Shown here piece by piece: positions 31,429-38,272 of a stretch of 44,329 nucleotides of DNA. Source of the DNA: Candidatus Bathyarchaeota archaeon (GTDB lineage: Archaea > Thermoproteota > Bathyarchaeia > TCS64); contig JAPKYO010000005.1 in assembly GCA_026394265.1 (NCBI GenBank), positions 1-44,329 on the forward strand. Direction: 5' to 3'. The notes beneath the pieces were generated by a model that saw only the letters and a list, made by a program, of their open reading frames with translations, did not search any database and had not been told where the DNA came from. Position 1 is the stretch's first letter. Each line of letters opens with the position of its first letter. A program made the translations under genes and the position numbers.

Positions 31429-31776
31429 TTACTTGATTATCTTGACCTTGGAGGGGTCGACGCCTTCGGCGGCTAGCTGAGACAGGGTCTTCACCTCACC
31501 GCCCGCTGCCTTGATCTTCTCCTCAGCGATGTCGCTGAAGGCGAAGGCCGCGACGGTGACGGGGTGCTCGAGTTTGCCGGTCGCGAGGACTTTACCGGGT
31601 ATGGCGGCAATCTCACCCTCCTTGGTGAATCTGTTTATGCTGCTCAGGTTGACGTCTGCCCTGATCCTCTTCGGCTTGTCGAGCGCCTCGGCGAGGGCGC
31701 CCCATATGGGCTGACCCGTCTTCTTCTTCGCCGTCTTTAGCTCCCTTATGGTCTTCTCAAGTTCACTGTTCATCAT
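31429..31776 (-). CDS. rpl18e: Large ribosomal subunit protein L18e
   Basis: 115 residues (114 if the second of two adjacent ATGs is used). ELEKTIRELKTAKKKTGQPIWGALAEALDKPKRIRADVNLSSINRFTKEG-type sequence, VPGKVL-like IPGKVLATG and VTVAAFAFSDIAEEKIKAAGGE identify L18e (related to bacterial L15). Its start lies inside the 3' end of rpoD (overlap of 11-14 bp), a tight coupling. The longer frame to 31905 is an overlap with rpoD and not part of the protein. Last gene of rps13-rps4-rps11-rpoD-rpl18e; L13 and S9, which often follow it, are elsewhere. Confidence 0.93.
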   Translation of the reverse strand: MMNSELEKTIRELKTAKKKTGQPIWGALAEALDKPKRIRADVNLSSINRFTKEGEIAAIPGKVLATGKLEHPVTVAAFAFSDIAEEKIKAAGGEVKTLSQLAAEGVDPSKVKIIK

Positions 31777-32713
31777 ATGTTGGTTCACTTCCTGGTGCTC
31801 CTCCGCTTCCTCCTTCGCCTTCTCCCTCTTCCTCCTCGTCGAACTCGCCGGAGCCGATGCTGTAGAGGCGGCGGCCCACCTCTGTGGGTGCCTCGAAGTC
31901 CTCAATCTCCTCGTGGAGCTCTCCCGCGTCTACTTTGCGCTTGAGTTCCTCGAGCTTCGCGTTGAGGATCTTGACTGCCTCTGATACGATCTTCTCCGGT
32001 GGGAGTGCGCCGGTGGATTCTACTGTGAAGACGAATTCGTCCATCTTCACGTAGTTTCTGAGGGGGGCTTCCTTTAGGAGGCTGGCGCATGTGGGGCTGC
32101 GGTTGAAGGCTTGGATGTCAACGATTTTTACTGTGTCCTTCTTTGAGAGGACGACGCCCTTTGGCGACTCCTCGAGGCACTTGGCCGCGGTCGCGGCATC
32201 TGTCTTGATGTCGGCGGCGTTCTGGTAGATGGCCATGGCGACGGGGCTCCACTTGGTGTGGTTGTGCCCCTTTCCGAGCTGTGCGTACGCCTCTAGGCTT
32301 ATGGACTGGCCTGGTGCCAGCTTGGCTAGGGGTATGTACGGGCTCACGGGTGTGATGGCGGGGTCAACTGGTTGTAGGTCGCCCGAGTAGACGGTTTTCT
32401 TCTCGTCCTCCGCCTTTACGCTGAGGCTGAGGGTGACGCGGCACTTGGGGCAGCCGAGGTCGGCCTTGCAGTCGCACTCCGCTGGAAGCCTGTAGTGCTC
32501 TAGGTCTGTCTTGAGGGGTACCATCCCGATCCTGTGGGCTAGTATCTCGTCTGGGACGACGCTGGTGTTGTCGTAGTAGAAGATGTCTTCGACGGCCATG
32601 GTTGGGACTTCGCTGACTATGGTCCTGCGCAGTGCGTTGGCGAAGGCGTTGTCTATGCCATCCACGATGAAGCGGATGGTGTCCTCGTTTACGCTTAGCA
32701 CCGTTACCTTCAT
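31763..32713 (-). CDS. rpoD: DNA-directed RNA polymerase subunit D
   Basis: 316 residues, homologous to the N-terminal part of bacterial alpha and eukaryotic RPB3; it forms the D-L platform for polymerase assembly. Features: IRFIVDGIDNAFANALRRTIVSEVPTMA-type start, LAHRIGMVPL, the cysteine cluster CDCKADLGCPKC, and KWSPVAMAIY. The domain that holds Fe-S clusters in many archaeal D subunits has only two cysteines here (KCLEE and PTCASL), so a complete 4Fe-4S site there is unlikely. The C-terminus carries an unusual acidic and Gly/Ser-rich tail of about 40 residues, making the protein longer than normal (about 260-270). Confidence 0.94.
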   Translation of the reverse strand: MKVTVLSVNEDTIRFIVDGIDNAFANALRRTIVSEVPTMAVEDIFYYDNTSVVPDEILAHRIGMVPLKTDLEHYRLPAECDCKADLGCPKCRVTLSLSVKAEDEKKTVYSGDLQPVDPAITPVSPYIPLAKLAPGQSISLEAYAQLGKGHNHTKWSPVAMAIYQNAADIKTDAATAAKCLEESPKGVVLSKKDTVKIVDIQAFNRSPTCASLLKEAPLRNYVKMDEFVFTVESTGALPPEKIVSEAVKILNAKLEELKRKVDAGELHEEIEDFEAPTEVGRRLYSIGSGEFDEEEEGEGEGGSGGAPGSEPTYDEQ

Positions 32714-32728
32714 TGCAGCACCACCAGC

Positions 32729-33193
32729 TTATGGCCTTCTGCCTCTCCTTCCTCCAGGCTTTCTCGTGCCATCGTGGGGGACGGGGGTGACCTCTTCGAT
32801 GCGACCGATCCTGAAACCGCTACGGGCGAGGATACGGATCGCTGCCTGCGCGCCTGGGCCGGGGGTCTTTGACCCGCTGCCTCCGGGTGCGCGTACCTTG
32901 ATGTGTATTCCTGTGACGCCCTTGTCGCGGCCCCAGTCGGCTATCTGCTGTGCGGCCTTCATCGCGGCGTAGGGGCTCGGCTTGAGCCTGTCGGCCTTGA
33001 CGAACATTCCGCCGGTTGCGAAGCCGAAGGTCTCGGCGCCGGTGAGGTCTGTCATGTGGATGATGGTGTTGTTGAAGCTGCTGAGGACGTGGACTATTGC
33101 CCACTTGTCACCAGCTGGCGGAGGGCTCGTGACCGGCGTCGGCGCCGGTGTCGCTGTTGGGCTCGGCGTTGGGGTAGCTGTTTCGTTACTCAA
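32729..33193 (-). CDS. rps11: Small ribosomal subunit protein S11 (uS11)
   Basis: 154 residues. The uS11 core begins at about residue 30 ([24 protein letters not shown]) and includes [28 protein letters not shown] sequence and the C-terminal [22 protein letters not shown]. In front of it is a Thr/Pro/Ala-rich low-complexity extension of nearly 30 residues. The start is TTG at 33193, 8 bp inside the end of rps4. If the true start were internal the extension would vanish, but no other start codon in that part fits better. Confidence 0.94.
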   Translation of the reverse strand: MSNETATPTPSPTATPAPTPVTSPPPAGDKWAIVHVLSSFNNTIIHMTDLTGAETFGFATGGMFVKADRLKPSPYAAMKAAQQIADWGRDKGVTGIHIKVRAPGGSGSKTPGPGAQAAIRILARSGFRIGRIEEVTPVPHDGTRKPGGRRGRRP

Positions 33194-33737
33194 CCTTGTT
33201 TCCTCCAGCGATCTCGTTCACCGCCATCTCGCGGCGGAGCGGGTGGTCCTTGTTGTTGAAGGGGCTCACGTTTGTGAACTCGATGGTCTTCTCGTCGTCG
33301 ATTAGGACGTGGTAGCTGGGCACCTTCACCTCGTTGCCTTTTATGCTTACGTGGCCGTGTGTGATGAACTGCCTAGCCTGCCATAGGCTCTTCGTCATCC
33401 CCTTCCTGAAGATGAAGGTCTGGAGTCTGCGCTCCATGAGGTCCTCGATGCTCAGGGTTAGGATGTCGTCGAGCGTGCCAGTCTCTTGGACGAGCCCCAT
33501 CTTGTGGAGCTTACCGATCATCTCTTTCTCCTGCTTCTCGCGCTCCGTCGCCGTCTGGGCGAGGAGGCCGCGAGCCCTGCGGCGGAGGGTGCTGAGCTCG
33601 GTCCTAACGCGCCAGAGCTCGTGCTTGTTACGAAGCCCGTAGGCGCCTAGGAGCTTGAGCTCCTCCATGAACATCTCCGTGTCGTATGGGACACGGGGAG
33701 TCGTGTACGTCTTATGCTGTTTCTTTGGATCTCCCAT
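33186..33737 (-). CDS. rps4: Small ribosomal subunit protein S4 (uS4)
   Basis: 183 residues of archaeal/eukaryal uS4 (S9e) type. [38 protein letters not shown] N-terminus, [26 protein letters not shown], and the S4 RNA-binding domain [20 protein letters not shown] start, 4 bp after the rps13 stop; overlaps rps11 by 8 bp. A primary 16S rRNA binder in 30S assembly. Confidence 0.95.
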   Translation of the reverse strand: MGDPKKQHKTYTTPRVPYDTEMFMEELKLLGAYGLRNKHELWRVRTELSTLRRRARGLLAQTATEREKQEKEMIGKLHKMGLVQETGTLDDILTLSIEDLMERRLQTFIFRKGMTKSLWQARQFITHGHVSIKGNEVKVPSYHVLIDDEKTIEFTNVSPFNNKDHPLRREMAVNEIAGGNKVE

Positions 33738-33741
33738 GCTC

Positions 33742-34221
33742 CTACTCCTCCTTCTTCGGGGCAGCCGATTGCTGCACCTGCTTCTTGGTGACGCCTACGC
33801 TGCGGCCCTTTCTCGCCGTGGTCTTGGTGTGCTGTCCACGGACCTTGATGCCCCTTGCGTGGCGTTCTCCCTTCCAGCTCCGGGTTTCCCTCATGAGCTC
33901 GAGTTCGTCCTTGGTCCTTATGTCCAAGTCGGAGGCGAGGTGGTGATGGTCACCGCCTGTGATGGGATCCTTCCTGTGATTGAGCATCCACGTCGGCAGC
34001 CCTACCTTTACTGGGTTGTCGAGTGCTTCCTCCAGACGCTTTACTTCGGCGTCGGAGAGGCTCCCCAACCTGTGGGTCGGATCTACGCCTACCGCCTTGG
34101 TCAAGGATAAGGCCATGCGTTTGCCGATCCCCTTGATGTCGGAGATGGCATAGGGGACGGCCTTCGTACCGTCGAGGTTCGTCCCGTGCAGCCTTACTAT
34201 GTAGTTGAATTCCCTTGACAC
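33742..34221 (-). CDS. rps13: Small ribosomal subunit protein S13 (uS13)
   Basis: 159 residues. Markers: the N-terminal YIVRLHGTNLDGTKAVPYAISDIKGIGKRMA-like helix-turn region, the HHLASDLDIRTKDELELMRETRSWKGERHARGIKVRGQHTKTTARKG-type block (the GxRxRGQ(R/H)T(K)(T)T signature), and a basic tail. First gene of the operon; GTG start at 34221. A TATA-like TTTTTATGC lies about 35-42 bp upstream. Confidence 0.95.
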   Translation of the reverse strand: MSREFNYIVRLHGTNLDGTKAVPYAISDIKGIGKRMALSLTKAVGVDPTHRLGSLSDAEVKRLEEALDNPVKVGLPTWMLNHRKDPITGGDHHHLASDLDIRTKDELELMRETRSWKGERHARGIKVRGQHTKTTARKGRSVGVTKKQVQQSAAPKKEE

Positions 34222-34275
34222 TGCGGAAATCTCCCGACAGTTTGTAACAGTTGAGCATAAAAACGTTGCCTAAAA

Positions 34276-34343
34276 TTGTCCCTTTGTTTCTAGGGGTGGG
34301 ACTTGCCGCCCCGGGGCGTGATCGAGGCGCCTCGAAGGGACAA
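34276..34343. other. Nested palindromic element between rps13 and the DUF4097-like gene
   Basis: A 9-bp inverted repeat TTGTCCCTT (34276-34284) and AAGGGACAA (34335-34343) encloses two perfect palindromes: CGCCCCGGGGCG (34307-34318) and GAGGCGCCTC (34324-34333). As RNA it could form a long stem with side hairpins. Position after the stop of the minus-strand DUF4097-like gene suits a terminator, but the T-run is weak. It may also act upstream of rps13. Confidence 0.4.
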
Positions 34344-34365
34344 AGAGGCGAGTCTGGGATGTTGT

Positions 34366-35448
34366 CTAGATGATGGAGACGTTACGGCGGACCGTGACAT
34401 CGGCGTTGCTAGTCTGGATGCTCACACCTATCTTGGTCTGAGCGGCGTCGTAGCCGACGGTCTGCCCGGCCTTGGACGTTTTAGTGTTCTGCGTGTATGT
34501 CATGTTTGGCACGGTGAAGGTGACATCGCCGTTGCTAGTCGAGGCGGCGAGCTTGTACTCAGCGGCTGCGCCTCCGGTTACTTCGACCCGGGCGTTGCTC
34601 GTTTCGAGGGTGTATTTTCCGCTCATGGTAGAGAAGATCTGCAGGGTGATGGCGCCGTTGCTGGTGTCCAGCGTGCAGGTTGCGGCGTCGACCGTGCCAG
34701 TTATGGCGGCGTTCGAGGTGGAGCCACGCAGTGTGTCGGCTTTGACGTTTGTTAGATAGAGTGCGCCGTTGCTCGTGTGGACGACCACGCTTCCGCCGTT
34801 CACGTTGTTGACGGTTACAACGGCGTTGCTCGTCGTGAGGTCGAGGTCCAGCTTGGCTGAGGCGGGCAGCTTCACCTCGACGTTTATCTGATAGGGGTTG
34901 TTTATGAGCGTCGTCGAGGAGTAGACGAGGGTGAGCTTCTGCTGGGCGCCGGACTCGTCCTTCGATAGCTCCTTGTTGAGGGTGGCGAGGTTATTGTCCG
35001 CCACCGCCTGCGTGGAGCCGCGGGCCGTTATCGTCGCCACGATGCTGTACTCATCCTTGTCCCACGTGCTTAGCGTGATCTGACCGTTCATCGATCCGAG
35101 GCGTAGGTAGACGGAGTCCGTGGACGATGCGCCGGTGTACGTCTGCACCGTGGTGGCAGTGTATGGCATGTAGCCGTTGTCTATGGTTACGAGGCCGGTG
35201 AAGAAGTTGAAGCCCTGCGTCAGGAAGAGGGCGAAGACCAGCCCCCCTGCGAGGCCGCCCATCACCTTGTGTAATCCGAGGCCGGGGCTCGCGTACCGTA
35301 TCAGCGCCGATAGGATGATCGTCGCCCCGATTATCACGAGTATCCAAGCGATGCTGTTTACCACCAGGCTTAGCTCCCGGAACACGATGTAGCCGGCACC
35401 GAGGCCGAGTAGGAAGCCGCCGAAGCCGATTGCCCCATGGTTGCTCAT
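34366..35448 (-). CDS. Membrane protein with DUF4097-like beta-helix domain
   Basis: 360 residues. Three membrane helices occupy about 5-23, 28-50 and 63-85. An outer domain from about residue 100 is built of short beta repeats with TSNA/TSNG turns repeated about every 20 residues (LTTSNAVVTV, HTSNGALYL, STSNAAIT, DTSNGAITL, ETSNARVEV, STSNGDVTF, QTSNADVTV). This is the pattern of DUF4097-type right-handed beta-helices found in cell-surface and envelope-stress proteins of bacteria such as LiaX-like proteins. Function here is unknown. ATG start at 35448 with a TATA-like TTTTATCC about 35-40 bp before it. Single gene. Confidence 0.8.
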   Translation of the reverse strand: MSNHGAIGFGGFLLGLGAGYIVFRELSLVVNSIAWILVIIGATIILSALIRYASPGLGLHKVMGGLAGGLVFALFLTQGFNFFTGLVTIDNGYMPYTATTVQTYTGASSTDSVYLRLGSMNGQITLSTWDKDEYSIVATITARGSTQAVADNNLATLNKELSKDESGAQQKLTLVYSSTTLINNPYQINVEVKLPASAKLDLDLTTSNAVVTVNNVNGGSVVVHTSNGALYLTNVKADTLRGSTSNAAITGTVDAATCTLDTSNGAITLQIFSTMSGKYTLETSNARVEVTGGAAAEYKLAASTSNGDVTFTVPNMTYTQNTKTSKAGQTVGYDAAQTKIGVSIQTSNADVTVRRNVSII

Positions 35449-35512
35449 GTGTTATTACCTCGTCTGAGACTCTCAGTCAGGGATAAAACCGTATCTTATT
35501 GCGAATATATTG

Positions 35513-35524
35513 TCTCTATAGAGA
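35513..35524. promoter_or_regulatory. 12-bp palindrome upstream of the DUF4097-like gene
   Basis: TCTCTATAGAGA is a perfect palindrome placed about 65-76 bp before the DUF4097-like start and about 70 bp after the Lrp-domain stop. It could be a regulator site or part of a terminator; nothing further can be said. Confidence 0.3.
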
Positions 35525-35592
35525 AATGGCCCCGATTATTGTTGAGCTGTTGAAGAAAACGGGGTCACCGGGTCTCTGGGATGGGGACTGCG

Positions 35593-35838
35593 CTACGGGT
35601 TGTTTATCGGCTCGCCGTAGGTGATCAGGGTGATGGTGCTCTTCACGTTGTCGAGCCGCCTTATGCGGTTGAAGACGACCTCCTTCACCTTCTCCATCGT
35701 CTCGGCCTCGACCTCCACGATCACGTCGTAGATGCCGTACAGGCTGTAGATGTTCTTGACCTCCTTGGCGCCCTTCATCGCCTTGATGACCTCGGGCTCC
35801 TTCCCCAGCTCCGTATTCAAAAGAACGTATGCCTTCAA
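35593..35838 (-). CDS. Stand-alone Lrp/AsnC ligand-binding (RAM) domain protein
   Basis: 81 residues with the beta-alpha-beta-beta-alpha-beta RAM fold: KAYVLLNTELGKEPEVIKAM, then VKNIYSLYGIYDVIVEVEAE (the GxYD turn) and a final strand VKSTITLITYG. The DNA-binding HTH of full Lrp proteins is missing. Solo RAM proteins oligomerise and bind amino acids, and some modulate full-length Lrp regulators. The start is TTG (35836-35838); no ATG is available. Single gene, with a 369-bp gap before rsmA. Confidence 0.88.
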   Translation of the reverse strand: MKAYVLLNTELGKEPEVIKAMKGAKEVKNIYSLYGIYDVIVEVEAETMEKVKEVVFNRIRRLDNVKSTITLITYGEPINNP

Positions 35839-35968
35839 GGTCTCTCAATAGCCACTCCGCGTCTGTACTATTTCAATCTCGCCATACTGTTCTGGGTTTT
35901 CGAACGACTGTTCGGTTCCCTAGGATTAAGCCGGTGTGTTGAGCACCATATTACAGGTGTTAGACGTG

Positions 35969-36064
35969 ATGAGGAAGGGTTTCGCCAAACTGGTTCTCGT
36001 GTTGGGGGGAATGTGCCTACCCGCTACTTTGATCTTCGCCTGGCAGATGATTCAGACGCTCTAG
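35969..36064 (+). CDS. Possible 31-residue single-span membrane peptide
   Basis: ATG-initiated short frame: basic start RKGFAK, then a hydrophobic stretch of about 20 residues (LVLVLGGMCLPATLIFAW) and a short polar end QMIQTL. It lies in the otherwise empty 369-bp gap between the Lrp-domain gene and rsmA. An AGGTG lies about 10 bases upstream. Short frames with one hydrophobic stretch arise easily by chance, so this is tentative. The rest of the gap holds repeat copy C and nothing else that I can support. Confidence 0.3.
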   Translation: MRKGFAKLVLVLGGMCLPATLIFAWQMIQTL

Positions 36065-36089
36065 GAACGGGAGCCATCCGTGGTTCCTC

Positions 36090-36198
36090 AAAAGGGGGAG
36101 GGGTAAGCCATCGGAGCCGAAAACGTACCAGTTCACCGAAAGAGTCATGGAAACGGCGCCGTTCGTCTCGGATAGTGTCCAAAAACGGGCACTTAAGC
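36090..36198 (-). repeat. Diverged single copy (C) of the array A/B repeat, unit 1 type
   Basis: Read on the minus strand, starting 9 bp after the rsmA stop, it has GTGCCCGTTTTTGG, a TATCCGAGA block, GGCGCCGTTTCCATG, CTCTTTCGGTGAACTGG and an end in TTACCCCTCCCCCTTTT. These align in order with unit 1 of array A (GTGCTCCTTTTG, AGATCGG, GGAGCCGTTTTATGG, CTTTCGGTTAACGGGG, TTGACCCCTTTTTT). Identity is moderate, so it is an old copy. Length about 109 nt against 111-112. Confidence 0.5.
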
Positions 36199-36207
36199 TG
36201 TGTCTCA

Positions 36208-37038
36208 TCACGCGGGGCGACTCTCAAGCCTCGCATAGGCGAGGAAAATGTCCTCTAGGCTGAGTCTCGCGACCCTCTCCTCCAAGATTCCTACGCCCAA
36301 GCCGAGTTCGTCAACAGCTTCCTTAGCCGCCTTCTTTGTCGACGGGAAACCCAGCGATGAGGCGGATATCATCGCTTCCCTGAGCGCGTTTCCCATCTTC
36401 TTGTCGCCCTGACGGAGCGCGGTCCTCATCACCGCCTCAACCGGCTTCAGCTTCACCTTGGGTCTGAGTACCACTATCGAGGTCGCCGTCTTCGGCTCCG
36501 GGTGATACGACTCCGGTTTGACCTCTGAGACCACCTCGACGTCGTTGAAGAGGCGTGTTTCCAGGGTCAGCTTTGTGTAGCCTGGCTCCCCCCGGTTGGC
36601 CATTAGGGCCTTCGCCAGAGTCGACGGGACGACTAGGGAGGCTGCCCTGAACTTCAGCCTCTCCAGCCTGTGGATGAGGGCCTCCGTTATTGCGTATGGG
36701 GGGTTTGAGACCAGCACGTTGAAGACCGGGAGATAGATGGTGAGGGCGTCGCCCAGCATCACCTCGACGTTCGTCACGCCGGAGAACCTCTCTCGGAGTA
36801 GGGGGATGAATTTCTGGTTCTTTTCGATGGCGATGACCTTTGAGGCTCGACCCGCGAGCCCTGTGGTTATGTTGCCGGCTCCTGGGCCTATCTCCAGAGC
36901 CGTGTCGGTTGGCTTGATTCCCGACGCCTCGATGAGGGCGTCGATGGCTGCTGGGTCGATGAGCTGCTGTTCATCGAGGGCGGCCTCAGCCGTCAAACCG
37001 AATCGGTCCAACAACTTGAGGGTCTGGTCTCTCAGCAC
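36208..37038 (-). CDS. rsmA: 16S rRNA dimethyladenosine transferase
   Basis: 276 residues, KsgA/Dim1 family; dimethylates two adjacent adenines near the 3' end of 16S rRNA late in 30S assembly. SAM site LEIGPGAGNITTGLA, the acidic ribose-binding IAIEKN, DAL after the next strand, catalytic NPPYAITEALI, and the C-terminal helical domain. The usual N-terminal Q-H-F-L is replaced by EQQLIDPAAI, a mild deviation. GTG start at 37038, 13 bp after the preceding unknown gene, so probably co-transcribed. Repeat copy C lies just past its stop. Confidence 0.92.
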   Translation of the reverse strand: MLRDQTLKLLDRFGLTAEAALDEQQLIDPAAIDALIEASGIKPTDTALEIGPGAGNITTGLAGRASKVIAIEKNQKFIPLLRERFSGVTNVEVMLGDALTIYLPVFNVLVSNPPYAITEALIHRLERLKFRAASLVVPSTLAKALMANRGEPGYTKLTLETRLFNDVEVVSEVKPESYHPEPKTATSIVVLRPKVKLKPVEAVMRTALRQGDKKMGNALREAMISASSLGFPSTKKAAKEAVDELGLGVGILEERVARLSLEDIFLAYARLESRPA

Positions 37039-37051
37039 CTATGCGCACCGG

Positions 37052-37804
37052 CTAGAGGAGGTATCTGGGCTCTCCCTTGATGCCCTTCACGAGCTCGGCG
37101 GCGGCTTCGACGTCCTCGTCCATTCCCTCGATGAGGAGGCGGACGCTTCCCTCGGCGCCGGCGACGCCGCCGGCGGCGATGAGTGTGGCTTGGACGCCGC
37201 AGAGGACTTCTAGGGCCTCGATCTCGGTGAAGATGATGCCCGTTATGGGCCAGATCGCTGGTCCCTCGCAGTCGGGGTCCATGGTGAGCAGGTGTAGCTC
37301 GTTCATGTCCTCGTAGACGAGTTTCTCGAGGCCGATGGGGATGAGGAGGGTGATCTTCTTGCCGATTATGCTTCCGAGGACGGCGCCGACTGTGCCGCCG
37401 TCTCCGCCGGCGATGAGCACGCCCGCCATCTGGCCGACGTAGTCGAGGGCGTTGGCGCCCTTGATGTAGACGTCGCCCTTACCCATCACCTTGACGGCGT
37501 TGTAGCGGTCGAGCTCCTTGGCGATCTCGCCCTTCTTGAAGACGGCGTCGGGGATGGGCTCGCCCTGCTTTTCTGGCTGCTTCTCGGGGACCTGTGGGGT
37601 GGTGATGCCGCTGCGGTACCTTCTGAGGTCAAACTTTTCGCCCTTGAGTTCTTGGAGGATGTAGGCGTTCGTGGTGCCCGTGGCGACCACTACGATGCCC
37701 TCTTGCATGGCGCCTTGGACCTCGGGTAGGGCGGCTACGCCCTTCGCGATGAGTCTCTTGGACTCGGCTACGGTTAGGATGACCTGCTTCTTCATTGGTT
37801 TCAC
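37052..37804 (-). CDS. Conserved-looking protein of unknown function upstream of rsmA
   Basis: 250 residues, not recognised. It begins with KKQVILTVAESKRLIAKGVAALPEV, has IVVVATGTTNAYIL (a possible nucleotide- or sugar-binding loop), a proline-rich hinge (PQVPEKQPEKQGEPIP), and a glycine-rich centre AGVLIAGGDGGTVGAVLGSIIGKK that suggests a phosphate-binding turn. The C-terminal third has AAGGVAGAEGSVRLLIEG and looks like an alpha/beta fold. No membrane helices are certain, although the Gly-rich centre is hydrophobic. GTG start at 37804 or ATG three codons later at 37795. Leads an operon with rsmA. Repeat array B lies just upstream. Confidence 0.7.
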   Translation of the reverse strand: MKPMKKQVILTVAESKRLIAKGVAALPEVQGAMQEGIVVVATGTTNAYILQELKGEKFDLRRYRSGITTPQVPEKQPEKQGEPIPDAVFKKGEIAKELDRYNAVKVMGKGDVYIKGANALDYVGQMAGVLIAGGDGGTVGAVLGSIIGKKITLLIPIGLEKLVYEDMNELHLLTMDPDCEGPAIWPITGIIFTEIEALEVLCGVQATLIAAGGVAGAEGSVRLLIEGMDEDVEAAAELVKGIKGEPRYLL

Positions 37805-37888
37805 TTGGGGTATCGGGAGGCTCTCCGAATAAAAAGGGTTCCCGCTTGTTTGATTGGTTTTGAGTCGTTTCCAGTTCCGGCGTATTTG

Positions 37889-38212
37889 GTAGCGAATATG
37901 TGCTCCTTTTGCTTAGATCGGCACAGCATCGGAACAGTTTTATGGGTTATTTTATCCAATGAAGCCATATTTCGGGTTAGATGTCTGACCCCCTTTTTTC
38001 GTCGAGGCGTTGTGTATATTTTCGCGCCGTTTCCGGTATCTTTGAGCCATTTTCACGGCCAAAAAAGTCGTTATTTAGTGCGTTTTTCGAGCATTTTAGG
38101 GTCGATTTATGTACGTTTTTGTACATTTTCGATCGTCAACGGCGCCGTTTTCTTGGCTCTTTTGGGTAATGGGGCCGTATTTCTAGTTGTTCTGGTGACC
38201 CCCCCTCCCCCC
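37889..38212 (+). repeat. Repeat array B: units 1, 2 and 3
   Basis: Within a 468-bp gap between divergent genes. On the plus strand, unit 1 (37889-38000) starts GTAGCGAATATGTGCTCC + TTTTG, has AGATCGGCA and GTTTTATGG, and ends TGACCCCC + T6. Unit 2 (about 38001-38098) has TTTTCGCGCCGTTTCCGG. Unit 3 (38099-38212) starts GGGTCGATTTATGTACG + TTTTTG and ends GGTGACCCCCCC. The first 23 nt of unit 1 are identical to unit 1 of array A, and the first 36 nt of unit 3 differ from array A's by one base. The plus-strand frames running through are T-rich, low-complexity and not conserved with array A. The remaining 80 bp at each side show only a TATA-like CTATAAC near 38252 ahead of the GH3-like gene. Confidence 0.72.
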
Positions 38213-38272
38213 TCTTGGCGTGCGCGGGATGTTTGCCCGCGGGCGAATCCCTATAACGGGGGTCCCTGAATA

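Noticed and set aside
31065..31436. Plus-strand ORF of 123 residues, with a TATA-like TTATAG about 25 bp before its ATG
   Set aside because: It runs antisense through the whole tRNA-Lys and its Lys/Arg/Pro content simply reflects the lack of T.
31777..31905. N-terminal extension of L18e to 31905
   Set aside because: It lies fully within the 3' end of rpoD and has no L18e similarity; the ATG at 31776 or 31773 fits the family.
35860..36207. Plus-strand part of the long frame 35581-36258
   Set aside because: It crosses the Lrp-domain gene antisense and the repeat copy C, with no recognisable domain.
37861..38212. Replication origin (GGAAACG words and G-runs resemble origin recognition boxes)
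   Set aside because: Only the GGAAACG core matches, spacing and flanks do not fit an ORB, and no orc1/cdc6 gene is in the window.
37805..38269. Plus-strand ORF of 154 residues across array B
   Set aside because: Low-complexity Phe/Ser/Val-rich translation of T-rich repeat units; the frame is not kept between equivalent units of arrays A and B.
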